The notes under the pieces were generated by a model that saw only the letters and a program-made list of their open reading frames with translations, had not been told where the DNA came from and searched no databases. The translations under genes were made by a program, and so were the position numbers. Below, piece after piece: positions 42,658 through 51,616 of a stretch of DNA of 64,000 bases (positions within the stretch are counted from its first letter, which is position 1; every line of letters begins with the position of its first letter). Origin of the DNA: Candidatus Poribacteria bacterium. Its GTDB lineage: Bacteria; Poribacteria; WGA-4E; WGA-3G. The stretch lies in NCBI GenBank assembly GCA_028821605.1, contig JAPPFM010000054.1, forward strand, positions 1 to 64,000, read 5' to 3'.

Positions 42658-43620
42658 TTAGGTCTCCGCAGCATCCCCTGTCCGCAACACAACGTAGCTC
42701 CGATACCGTTCCGCATGTATCTCACCGGATTCAACAGCGTCTTGGATAGCACAATCAGGTTCTGCGACATGAGCACAATCGCTGTATTTACACTGACCGA
42801 GGTGAGGTTCCATCTCAGGGAAATAGTATTCTAAATTCTCAGTATCCACTCCCCACAATCCAACTTCTCGGATACCGGGAGTATCCGCAACTTCACCACC
42901 AAAATTTAATGAGAAGAGTTCAACAAGTGTTGTTGTGTGCCTACCTTTTTGGGTTCTGATAGCCACTTCGCCCGTTCGCAAACCTAAGTCCGGTTGGAGT
43001 GCGTTCAGTAGACTGGATTTCCCAACCCCCGACGCACCAATGATAACGCTGAATTTATCTCTTAAGATGTGCTGAAGCGTGTCCAAACTTTCAGGTATGT
43101 GGATACTCGTATAGAGAATTTGATAGCCGAGTTTCCCATAATTGGTAAAGGTCTTGATGAGTTCATCGCGTTGGGATGCGTCCACCAAATCCATCTTATT
43201 CACGCATATCACAGCCTCCATGTCCCCTGCCTCAGCTAAGATCAGAAACCTGTCCAACGTTCTAAAATTAAGTGGCGGCATTAGTGTCGCGACAACGGCT
43301 ACGATTTGATGTGCGTTGGCGACGATAACTTGTTCAATGTCGCCCTGTTTCCCTGCGTATTGTCGCGAGAATTTCGTCTCGCGAGGCAGAATGTCCTCTA
43401 CCACTCCTTCTTCAGCGTCAAGCTGCGTGAAAATAACTTGATCGCCGACGGCAACTGGGTCCGCGTACAATCTACGTCCAGTTGCTGAGCGGTGTCGCCG
43501 TTTGAGTGTGCCGCGGAGCGTGCAACGCAGGACAATATCACCGTGCTGCACGTCATAAAATCCTGTTCGTGCTCGGATGACTCTGCCTTGTTCGCGTGTA
43601 AGGATAAACAACACCTCCAA
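42658..43620 (-). CDS. rsgA: Ribosome small subunit-dependent GTPase A
   Basis: A 320-residue circularly permuted GTPase. Motif order is G4 (CVNKMDLVD), then G1 (GASGVGKSSLLN), then G3 (DTPGIREVG). An OB-fold lies at the N-terminus and a zinc-binding region at the C-terminus (CKYSDCAHVAEPDC). RsgA promotes maturation of the 30S subunit. No ATG lies near the expected start; the frame begins with TTG at 43620 and has GTG at 43614, overlapping a GGAGG motif. It starts 8 nt after the stop of the upstream TIM-barrel gene, so the two are co-transcribed. Confidence 0.93.
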   Translation of the reverse strand: MEVLFILTREQGRVIRARTGFYDVQHGDIVLRCTLRGTLKRRHRSATGRRLYADPVAVGDQVIFTQLDAEEGVVEDILPRETKFSRQYAGKQGDIEQVIVANAHQIVAVVATLMPPLNFRTLDRFLILAEAGDMEAVICVNKMDLVDASQRDELIKTFTNYGKLGYQILYTSIHIPESLDTLQHILRDKFSVIIGASGVGKSSLLNALQPDLGLRTGEVAIRTQKGRHTTTLVELFSLNFGGEVADTPGIREVGLWGVDTENLEYYFPEMEPHLGQCKYSDCAHVAEPDCAIQDAVESGEIHAERYRSYVVLRTGDAAET

Positions 43621-43627
43621 GAATCTG

Positions 43628-44395
43628 TCAGACGTAAGTCTTCATGGTTTTCAAAGCTACCTCAATATCTTCGTCAAAATTGTCAAACTTGCACTCACAC
43701 GAGACGCGGCCGTCGTAGCCTGCTTTTTGTAATGCCGAAAAGAAATCAGTGAAGTCGAAATCGTCGTTTCCGGGATAGGAGCGTTTGACCGGTTCCGCTA
43801 TGTGGACATGCGCAAGCCATTCAGCCGCGTCAATAATGTTCTGCATCGGTTCTTCTTCCTGCCAGATGTGGTAAAGATCCGCCAATGCTTTGATACCCGG
43901 ACGATTCACGCGTTTTGCCATAGCAACACCATCCGCAACGGTACGAAGGATATTTCCCTCTCGCCAGCAGATTGGCTCAATGACAATCGTCATGTTGTGT
44001 GCTTCGGCGTGATCTGCCGCCATATCAAGGAATTCGGCAATCTGTGCCAATGCGCGTTCGCGCGAGTAGCCTTCCTCTATACTCCGGGAACCGCTGCTGC
44101 CGTAGACGATAACCTCACCACCGATTTCGCTGCCTCTACGACACGCGTTCTCTACATAGCGAGACAAGCGTGGATGATCCACAGTGTCACCTACCACTCG
44201 TAGGTCCCCAGGGATGAATCCTGAGTACGACTCCGCCTTTAACGGTGCTTGCGTTGCTTGCTCACGAATTTTCTGAAATTCGGCTTCGTCCGCTTCGGGC
44301 ATCAACGCCGGGCGAACCCCTAATTCAATATAATCATACCCAACTTCTGCGAGTCGATTAACGTTTTCTAAACCGGTACAAATCCCAAATCGCAT
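43628..44395 (-). CDS. Sugar phosphate isomerase/epimerase family TIM barrel 2
   Basis: A 255-residue xylose-isomerase-like TIM barrel (MRFGICTGLENV at the start). Candidate metal ligands are in VIEPICW, LADLYHIW, HVHIAEP and CECKFDN. It is only distantly similar to the barrel at 17148. AGGAGC lies upstream of ATG. It is followed directly by rsgA. The substrate is unknown. Confidence 0.87.
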   Translation of the reverse strand: MRFGICTGLENVNRLAEVGYDYIELGVRPALMPEADEAEFQKIREQATQAPLKAESYSGFIPGDLRVVGDTVDHPRLSRYVENACRRGSEIGGEVIVYGSSGSRSIEEGYSRERALAQIAEFLDMAADHAEAHNMTIVIEPICWREGNILRTVADGVAMAKRVNRPGIKALADLYHIWQEEEPMQNIIDAAEWLAHVHIAEPVKRSYPGNDDFDFTDFFSALQKAGYDGRVSCECKFDNFDEDIEVALKTMKTYV

Positions 44396-44497
44396 GCATT
44401 CGCTCCTTTTACCTGTGTACCTACGGAATTAGAACAAAAAATGTAACAAATTTTTAAGGATAGTAATTGGTGCCGAGAAGTGTTTACGTTATATATT

Positions 44498-45301
44498 TTA
44501 TTTGCCGAATCGTCGTTTTCGCTGGCTATAAGCACGTAAGGCACGGAGAAAGTCGATCTTCCGAAATGAGGGCCAATATGTGTCGCAGAAATAGAATTCT
44601 GAGTAAACGCTCTGCCAGAGGAGAAATCCTGATAACCGGACCTCCCCACTAGTGCGTATGATTAACTCTGGGTCTGGGAGGTCTGAAGTGTATAGATATG
44701 GTGTAATCTTATCCACTGTGAGTTCGTCTGCAATTTGGTGAATCGGTTTTCCACTCTCACTTTCAGCTTTTAGGTGTCCCCGAAACGCTTCAATAATTTC
44801 CTCTCGTCCTCCATAAGCAACAGCCACATTTAAGATAAACTTGTCGTAATTTCGCGTCGCTTCTTCCGCCTCCCGAATTGCTTCTTGAAGACTCGGCGGT
44901 AGCAGTTCTATCTGCCCCATTGCGCGGACCTTAATCTGATTGGCATGGAGTCCCTCAATGGTGACGAGTTCCCGCATCTTTCCCTCAATAAGTCCAAGGA
45001 TTCCTTCGACTTCATGCGCTGCGCGCTTGAAATTGTCAAGCGAGAAAATCCAGATTGAAAAAATTTCAACACCGAGTTCGTCGCACCAATGAAGCACCTC
45101 TTCGAGTTTATCTGCCCCTTCATGGTGTCCTTTAATAACGTTGTTAAGTCCACTGGCTTTAGCGTAACGGCGATTTCCATCTAAGATTACACCAATATGG
45201 CGCGGGATATTCCACGTGTTGGCTTCAGATTCCAAACGCCGCTGGTAAATCTTGTAAAAAAATCTTTCGATTCGATTTTTAATATAGCGGAATGGCTTCA
45301 T
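44498..45301 (-). CDS. uppS: Undecaprenyl diphosphate synthase (cis-prenyltransferase)
   Basis: A 267-residue enzyme of the UppS family. The N-terminal motif HIGVILDGNRRYAK contains the catalytic Asp. Later blocks are IWIFSLDNFKR, NVAVAYGGREEI, and the C-terminal SDLPDPELIIRTSGEVRLSG with SEFYFCDTYWP. It makes the C55 lipid carrier for wall and glycan synthesis. The sequence has an N-terminal basic extension (RYIKNRIERFFYKIYQRR). Confidence 0.94.
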   Translation of the reverse strand: MKPFRYIKNRIERFFYKIYQRRLESEANTWNIPRHIGVILDGNRRYAKASGLNNVIKGHHEGADKLEEVLHWCDELGVEIFSIWIFSLDNFKRAAHEVEGILGLIEGKMRELVTIEGLHANQIKVRAMGQIELLPPSLQEAIREAEEATRNYDKFILNVAVAYGGREEIIEAFRGHLKAESESGKPIHQIADELTVDKITPYLYTSDLPDPELIIRTSGEVRLSGFLLWQSVYSEFYFCDTYWPSFRKIDFLRALRAYSQRKRRFGK

Positions 45302-45647
45302 GTTCGCATCCTAAGTTGTTAGAGCTGCAATTTAGATGCAGCCTGTATGAGCCTATACTGCAAAGTCTATTATAACACGGGAACGTTATAAAGAAAAGTC
45401 AATAATCAGCAGAGATTTTAAAGTTGACTTGCTCTGGAAAATGTGATAAAGTTATTTGGAAATATTCACAGATGGCGGTCGGGCGTTTGTGATGGTCGCT
45501 ATGAAGATTCTAAAACCTCAGCGACAAAGCAAGCCCGTGCTAAATTTTCTCTTTAAACCTCGCACAAATTCTCAAAAAAATTGCGACGTAACCAGAAACC
45601 TGCCCGGAACGTAGTGGAGGGCAGAGCGGAGGCTCATAGTTAAAAAA
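45302..45647. other. 346-bp intergenic region between divergent genes
   Basis: This region separates uppS (minus strand) from the large membrane protein gene. It must hold both promoters, but I find no box pair close to consensus. The last bases before the 45648 start read AGTTAAAAAA, similar to the A-rich ends of the repeat leaders seen elsewhere. Confidence 0.5.
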
Positions 45648-47627
45648 ATGGAAGTTGAAACTTCCGCTTCGTTTGCATCATCACGAATTCCTGCCCACGG
45701 TGTCACGCTTAAATCTATTCTTATTGCTGTTATTCTAATACCGATTAACTGCTATTGGGTTATTGAGATGGAGGTTATTCGGTATTCGGGTCATCCTGTA
45801 ACAATCTCCCTCTTTTTCAATGTGATTTTCAGCCTGTTCGTGGTTATTGGTGCAAACTATCTGTTGCGCCGTTTTATACCGAGATTCGCGTTAGTACAGA
45901 GTGAGTTGGTCATTGTTTACCTGATGCTTTCTATCGCTTCGGGTGTTACTGGCCACGATATGCTTGAGATTTTAGTGCCGATGCTGGGGCATGCGTTCCG
46001 CTTTGCTACCCCCGAAAATGAGTGGCAGCAGTTGTTTGTTCAGTTTCTACCAACATGGCTCACTGTGAGCGATCCATCGCTTTTACAAGGCTATTATGAA
46101 GGCGAGCTTCCCCTTTATACTGCTGAGACATTGCTTGGGTGGGCAACGCCTGTGCTTTGGTGGACTGCCTTTATTACTGTGTTGATTTTTGGCATGCTTT
46201 GCATCAACATAATTGTTCGTAAACAGTGGATCGAACATGAGAAGTTAAGTTATCCGATCATCCAGCTTCCACTCCAGTTGACAGAGACCCCGCAGAATCG
46301 TCTTTTTCAGAGCAAGTTGATGTGGCTTGGCTTTGGGATTGCTGGTGGGCTTGCACTCTGGAATGGTCTTAACTTTCTGTATCCGGTTTTACCCGAATTT
46401 CGGACACGTATCCGGAGTTTCCAAGTCTTTACAGAAAGCCCTTGGAACGCTATGGGTAGAATCCCTTTTTCACTCTATCCATTTGCAATCGGACTCGGTT
46501 TCTTTATCCCCCTTGATCTTTCATTCTCTTGCTGGTTCTTCTTCTGGTATTGGCGGTTGATGCGTGTTCTTGGTGCTGCACTTGGGTTGCGTAGTCTACC
46601 CCGCTTTCCCTACATGAATGAGCAAGCAGCCGGCGGTTACCTCGCGTTGTGCGTTTTAGCAATTTGGGCGAGTCGCAGACATCTATTGCATGTAGCGAAA
46701 ACCGTTGTCGGACTGAATACCCAACGGGACAATACTGTCGTCAGTGCTTCAGGGCGCGAAACACGGGAAGCGATGTCCTATCGCGGGGCGACGATAGGGC
46801 TTATTGTAGTAATGGCATTCCTTGTACTTTTCTGCTACTATGGCGGTGCTGAGCTTTGGGTGATGTTCGTCTTTTTTGTTATCTATTACATGATTTCGAT
46901 CGCTATTACCCGGATGCGCGCCGAACTCGGTACACCTGTGCATGATCTGCACTATTCCGGACCTGATGAAATTCTGACTCGGACTGTTGGCACACGTCAA
47001 TTGGGAAGAGGCAACCTCATTATGTTCTCTATGTTTTGGTTTATTAATCGTGCACATCGGAGTCATCCAATGCCGCATCAGTTGGAAGGCTTTAAAATCA
47101 TAGAACGGACAAACATGACGATGCATCGCATCATTTTCGCTTTAACGCTCGCAACTATTTTGGGTTCGTTGGCAGGATTTTGGGCACTGATTGATCGGGG
47201 TTATCGTTTGGGCATGGAGGTGCGTGCCTATTGGCCCTCTTTAAGTGCTTTCGGGATAGAGCCGTATCGGCGTCTTGCGCGGTGGTTACAGGCACCAGAA
47301 GCAACGCTCATACCGGAAAGTGGATTTATGGGCATCGGCTTTTTGATAACAACAGTGTTGATGTTTTTTCGGATGCGATTTGTGTGGTGGCCCTTTCATC
47401 CCGCTGGGTTTGCAATCTCTACGAGTTGGGGCATGCATGTGACCTGGAGTTGTCTTTTCATGAGTTGGTTAATCAAATGGTTGATTCTCCAGTATGGTGG
47501 TGTTGTGAGGCATCGCAAGATAGCACCCTTCTTTTTGGGATTGATCTTGGGAGAGTTTACAGTAGGGAGTCTCTGGACGATCTTAGGGATTATCGTTGGT
47601 ATTCCTACTTATGGATTCTGGGTGTAG
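45648..47627 (+). CDS. Large multi-pass membrane protein, DUF6785-like, unknown function
   Basis: A 659-residue membrane protein with roughly 14 hydrophobic helices and few charged loops. It has the look of a group of uncharacterised membrane proteins frequent in Poribacteria and related phyla (labelled DUF6784/DUF6785). No transport signature or catalytic motif is visible. Short conserved-looking motifs include TGHDMLEILVPMLGHAF and MRAELGTPVHDLHYSGPDE. I can state only that it is an integral membrane protein; a transporter-like role is possible. Confidence 0.75.
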   Translation: MEVETSASFASSRIPAHGVTLKSILIAVILIPINCYWVIEMEVIRYSGHPVTISLFFNVIFSLFVVIGANYLLRRFIPRFALVQSELVIVYLMLSIASGVTGHDMLEILVPMLGHAFRFATPENEWQQLFVQFLPTWLTVSDPSLLQGYYEGELPLYTAETLLGWATPVLWWTAFITVLIFGMLCINIIVRKQWIEHEKLSYPIIQLPLQLTETPQNRLFQSKLMWLGFGIAGGLALWNGLNFLYPVLPEFRTRIRSFQVFTESPWNAMGRIPFSLYPFAIGLGFFIPLDLSFSCWFFFWYWRLMRVLGAALGLRSLPRFPYMNEQAAGGYLALCVLAIWASRRHLLHVAKTVVGLNTQRDNTVVSASGRETREAMSYRGATIGLIVVMAFLVLFCYYGGAELWVMFVFFVIYYMISIAITRMRAELGTPVHDLHYSGPDEILTRTVGTRQLGRGNLIMFSMFWFINRAHRSHPMPHQLEGFKIIERTNMTMHRIIFALTLATILGSLAGFWALIDRGYRLGMEVRAYWPSLSAFGIEPYRRLARWLQAPEATLIPESGFMGIGFLITTVLMFFRMRFVWWPFHPAGFAISTSWGMHVTWSCLFMSWLIKWLILQYGGVVRHRKIAPFFLGLILGEFTVGSLWTILGIIVGIPTYGFWV

Positions 47628-47639
47628 GATTACTTGTAG

Positions 47640-47660
47640 GGGCAACCCTTGTGGTTGCCC
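47640..47660. terminator. Palindrome between convergent genes, possible bidirectional terminator
   Basis: GGGCAACC (47640-47647) pairs with GGTTGCCC (47653-47660) around a 5-nt loop. It lies in the 40 bp between the convergent stops of the membrane protein and the P-type ATPase-like gene. It begins GTAGGGG (47635), like the 27-bp palindromes, so it is probably one of the dispersed hairpins reused as a terminator. Confidence 0.65.
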
Positions 47661-47667
47661 ATAGATT

Positions 47668-50529
47668 CTAATCATCGTCTGGTCGCGAGTTTATTGCCAA
47701 GTTCAAGGGTAACAGAAGCACTGCCAGGCTGAACAGAAGCGTCCACTGCCATTCCCATTTCAGGTACCCCATTCCTAAGAATTGCGCGATAGGTTCAACA
47801 TAAATCGCTGTCAGGTGAAGCGCGATAACGATAACGGAGATAATTATGAGTCCGGGGTTCGCTAAAATTCTTTGGGCGAGCGATTCCCATGGATACCGCA
47901 GGGCTTGCCAACATGTAGCTAACTGCGTGAAGATAAGTGTCGTACACGCCACCGTTCGCGCAATCGAGATAACTGACGTATTTGGATTCTCTGCATTTCC
48001 GGTGGAAAGTACATCTTGCATAAGTGTTGAAACACCAAATGTGTCGGACAATGCAGGTGAACGCCACAGTATGAATAAAAACGGGATGATCGTCATTAAA
48101 CTAATCGTCGCGGCCCGGCAAACGATGTCCACACCTGTTGTTTTTGAGAGGAAGCGTGACCCTGAGAACAGCGTCGGACGGTGGTGTTTTTCGTCAGCAA
48201 ATATCTGTTCCGTACCTATAACTAATGATGGGAGTAAAGTTGAGAGTAGTTGTACCCAAACTATTTGCGTTAGCGTCAATGGCATAGGCATTTTATAAAG
48301 ATAGTGTAGCACGGTGCCGAAGGTGAGCGTGAGGAGCAGAGAGAGCGTACATGAGAAGCTCCATCGTAGAAAGCCAGCAGCGTTATGATACGCCTCGCGA
48401 GCGTAAAGCAGAGCATCCCTCACCGCTTCAAACTTATCAATCAATCCGTCGGCAGCGGCTTGAACGACGTGCGACCCGTCGGTTCTATTTGCAAGGGTTA
48501 TGTCGGCAACAGTCATCGCACGAAGATCTTTGCTATTTTGTCCCAAAAACCCGACAGCGTGACCTTGACGTTTCAAACTGAGAACTACATTTCGCCGCTG
48601 GTCCCAAGTTAGCTGCGAATATGCGAGCCACTTTTCCGTCTCGTTATCGAGTTGTTCACGCTCGACTTCCTCAAGTTCTTCGCTTGAGACCACGGCTTTT
48701 CGGTTGTGGATGAGTCCGAGGTCTTTTGCAAGATCAACTGTTTCTTGCTCTGTGTTCTCAGAGACGAGGATAATTTTAAGTCCAGTATCAAGACTGGATT
48801 TGAGAACTGCTTTTGTGTGTTCGTCGTTACTGACGGAAAAACTGATGAACCCTAAAAAGATTGGATTATCTTCCATCTCTTGCGGTTTCAGAACGACATC
48901 GGAGGCGTGAAAGGCTACACCATAGACTTGGGATTTGGGACTTAGTAGATAGTCTATGATGTCATGATACATTTCGTATCTGTCGTCTAATAATGGCGCG
49001 ATTTCGTCATTAATAAGCACATAACCACAGGTGTCAAGCACTGTTCGGGCATCTCCAAAGATGATATTGAGATAGTTTTCTGGTGCTGACTCGAACACTT
49101 GCATTTGATACCTATAGTTACGTGTGGATGGATATGTGTTCACTAAGGGTAACTTAGCACTCACGCTGTCGGGTTGATACCCGAGTTTTCTCATGTTCTC
49201 TTGGATGGTAGCCTGAGGTGGCAGCACCGTGTCGTCTGATAAGGTTGTTGAGGCGATCTGCCCATTAGAGGATAGCGTATCATCCGTATCTTGTCCATCG
49301 GCGACACCAAGTCCAGCCGTGAACACTAAGTGTGGGGCACCTTGTGGAATTTTTCCATTGGGCGACATTGCTGTGATCGCTTGCTGCCGTTCTTCGGCGG
49401 AAAGATCTGTCAGGGAGTCTAACCACGTCTGCCATGTTTTACCATCAACCAATTGTTCATCAACAAAGAGGTTTGAAATCGTCAGGTCGCGTGTGGTCGA
49501 GAGTCCATCTTCATTTGCAAAAAGAGCAGTAATACGGCTCAATTTTTCGAGACTACGTGAATTTCGTAGAACAATCCCTTTTTTTAGCAATTTTTGGGTG
49601 TGCTTAGAAAAGAACAGCTGGAGAAGTCCAGGCGCATTTTGTGGGGCGGATGCAATAGCGAATAGCATGCCGAGATAGATTAGAGAGTGCCAATCGGTAG
49701 CCTGATTCTGATATTCAAACCACCAAGCGATCGCAACGCCTACGGCTGCTATTGTTATACCTGCAATCTTTATAACAATCTGCAAGTCGCTTGTCTCATT
49801 TTCAGCGAAGGTATTCATGGTAGACGTTGGCGGTATATCTCGGCGCTGCCTCCATATTTCCAGTTGCTTGCCTGTCTGTACCACAATTGCGTAGCCGTGT
49901 CCTGCTGTGACGTATGTTCCACCGAACGCCATGTTTTTTTGCTTTTCCGGAGGGATAGTACTATCTGGAACATCTATGCTTACTTTTTGCACAGGTCCTT
50001 CAGTACCAAAGAGCGCAGATTCGTCAATCATCAGCCCTTCGGATTCAATAATTCTGGCATCGGCGGGTATGTAGTCACCTGCACTGAAGGAGAGTAAATC
50101 ACCAGGGACTATATCCTCCGGCGGGCATGTGTCAAATTTCCCCTGTCGGATAACCTTAATGTTAGGCACTATGAGTTTATTTGTGTAGATATTTCGGCTA
50201 TGAATTCGGTATTCTGTTATGCATGCCCATACGATATGAACGACCAGAACTGCCCCAACGATGCCTACTGTGTAAAGGGAAATGCTACTCACGTCTGTGA
50301 AAAATGAAAACGCGAGAAAGGCGGTCATAAGTGCCAAAACAATAATCCGCCACGTGAACAGCGGTTTCAGAAACGCCTCAAGGGAAAAAGCACTTTCCTC
50401 CGTCCCAAATTCATTCTTGCCGTACTGTGCTTTTGCTTTCTCAATGGCTTCGGCACTCAACCCCTGATCCATGTTGGAGTCGAATTTATTCAGTATTGAT
50501 GCGAGGTTTTCCGCATGAAAGTTTGACAT
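47668..50529 (-). CDS. P-type ATPase homologue with degenerate catalytic motifs
   Basis: A 953-residue protein with the full layout of a P2-type cation ATPase: actuator domain, membrane pairs, a nucleotide/phosphorylation region and six C-terminal helices. All signature motifs are altered. DKTGTLT is replaced by NEDGLST (about residues 336-342), so the phosphorylated Asp is Asn. TGES becomes FGTEGPV. PEGLP of helix M4 is PQNAP. KGAPE is GDART. TGDGVND becomes LGQNSKD (about residues 656-662). The frame is intact over its whole length, which suggests selection for a non-pumping role. It starts next to the thrB stop region and may be co-transcribed with nothing else. Confidence 0.85.
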   Translation of the reverse strand: MSNFHAENLASILNKFDSNMDQGLSAEAIEKAKAQYGKNEFGTEESAFSLEAFLKPLFTWRIIVLALMTAFLAFSFFTDVSSISLYTVGIVGAVLVVHIVWACITEYRIHSRNIYTNKLIVPNIKVIRQGKFDTCPPEDIVPGDLLSFSAGDYIPADARIIESEGLMIDESALFGTEGPVQKVSIDVPDSTIPPEKQKNMAFGGTYVTAGHGYAIVVQTGKQLEIWRQRRDIPPTSTMNTFAENETSDLQIVIKIAGITIAAVGVAIAWWFEYQNQATDWHSLIYLGMLFAIASAPQNAPGLLQLFFSKHTQKLLKKGIVLRNSRSLEKLSRITALFANEDGLSTTRDLTISNLFVDEQLVDGKTWQTWLDSLTDLSAEERQQAITAMSPNGKIPQGAPHLVFTAGLGVADGQDTDDTLSSNGQIASTTLSDDTVLPPQATIQENMRKLGYQPDSVSAKLPLVNTYPSTRNYRYQMQVFESAPENYLNIIFGDARTVLDTCGYVLINDEIAPLLDDRYEMYHDIIDYLLSPKSQVYGVAFHASDVVLKPQEMEDNPIFLGFISFSVSNDEHTKAVLKSSLDTGLKIILVSENTEQETVDLAKDLGLIHNRKAVVSSEELEEVEREQLDNETEKWLAYSQLTWDQRRNVVLSLKRQGHAVGFLGQNSKDLRAMTVADITLANRTDGSHVVQAAADGLIDKFEAVRDALLYAREAYHNAAGFLRWSFSCTLSLLLTLTFGTVLHYLYKMPMPLTLTQIVWVQLLSTLLPSLVIGTEQIFADEKHHRPTLFSGSRFLSKTTGVDIVCRAATISLMTIIPFLFILWRSPALSDTFGVSTLMQDVLSTGNAENPNTSVISIARTVACTTLIFTQLATCWQALRYPWESLAQRILANPGLIIISVIVIALHLTAIYVEPIAQFLGMGYLKWEWQWTLLFSLAVLLLPLNLAINSRPDDD

Positions 50530-50562
50530 CTTTTATTTAAAATAACTGGTGTGATGGACCGT

Positions 50563-51492
50563 TCAATTGCCCTCAATGCGTACACTCGCGCCGCAAGCAT
50601 CCGGCTTTAAGATTTTAATATCAGATACGATCTGGTGCTTTTTGAAAGCAGCCTTCATCTTTTCAGCAACCTGTTCTGTGTGTTCCAGACAGTAGGCTGC
50701 AACAGTGGGTCCCGCGCCGCTCAATGCGACACTAAGCGCACCAGCGGCGGTCGCGGCTTCTGCGACCTCATCAAACCCTGGAATCAGCGATGTCCGGTAA
50801 GGTTGATGCAGCCTGTCTTTCATCGCAATGCGTAACATCTCAAATTGCTTCGTGGCGATGCTGGCGATTAGCAGCGTACTTCGGCTTGTGTTATAGATGG
50901 CATCGGAGAAACCTACTGACGTGGGTAGTACACCGCGTGCTTGTTCTGTTGACAGTGGGAAGTCCGGAATTGCAAGCACAATCGAAAGAACAGGCGGACA
51001 TTCTAACCGAACAGTGTGCACCTGAGCGTTCTCTTGCGCTGAAACGACGAGTCCACCGTATAATGAGGCGGCAACATTGTCTGGATGCCCTTCCAGCTCT
51101 GTCGCAAAGTTGAGGAGTTCTGGGTCAGAGAATGGAGTATCACAGAGCGCGTTTGCAGTTAGCAACCCACCAAGAATCGCTGTGCCACTACCGCCAAGTC
51201 CACGGATCGCAGGGATTCCATTTTCTATTTGCAATTTGAAGCCTTTTGGACGTTTCGTTCCACTTCGGTTGAAAACAAGTTCTACCGCTTGAAAAGCAAC
51301 ATGCTCTGGCGTGCTCGGTATTTTATCCGCGTCTACGCCGCTCACAACAACTTCAGTGTCAGTTTCAATGGGTTCCAATGTAACCATACTATAAAGTTGG
51401 AGGGCAAGCCCTAACACGTCGAACCCAGGTCCCAGATTCGTTGTGCTGGCAGGAATTCGTGCAGTAACTTTTTGGTTAAAAGTAGGAGGCAT
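50563..51492 (-). CDS. thrB: Homoserine kinase
   Basis: A 309-residue GHMP-family kinase. The N-terminal RIPASTTNLGPGFDVLGLAL and the phosphate loop IRGLGGSGTAILGG fit homoserine kinases, with the C-terminal motif ALSGAGPTVAAY. It phosphorylates homoserine in threonine synthesis. The aminotransferase gene upstream on the same strand is 120 bp away, separated by a 27-bp palindrome. Confidence 0.92.
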   Translation of the reverse strand: MPPTFNQKVTARIPASTTNLGPGFDVLGLALQLYSMVTLEPIETDTEVVVSGVDADKIPSTPEHVAFQAVELVFNRSGTKRPKGFKLQIENGIPAIRGLGGSGTAILGGLLTANALCDTPFSDPELLNFATELEGHPDNVAASLYGGLVVSAQENAQVHTVRLECPPVLSIVLAIPDFPLSTEQARGVLPTSVGFSDAIYNTSRSTLLIASIATKQFEMLRIAMKDRLHQPYRTSLIPGFDEVAEAATAAGALSVALSGAGPTVAAYCLEHTEQVAEKMKAAFKKHQIVSDIKILKPDACGASVRIEGN

Positions 51493-51589
51493 ACAAAAGA
51501 TTCCTGTAGAATCGGTTGCGGCTTAGAGGTCTATATCCACTCGTTACCTTTTTGGGGTGCTGCTTACAGTCGAGAGACGCGCTATTGAA

Positions 51590-51616
51590 GTAGGGGTTGG
51601 GTTACCCAACCCCTAC
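51590..51616. repeat. 27-bp palindrome providing the aminotransferase stop codon
   Basis: A near-perfect inverted repeat, GTAGGGGTTGGGTT then ACCCAACCCCTAC. The minus-strand TAG stop of the aminotransferase is at 51613-51615, inside it. The same palindrome type is found in frame at 30228-30254. It may also act as a terminator ahead of thrB. Confidence 0.88.
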
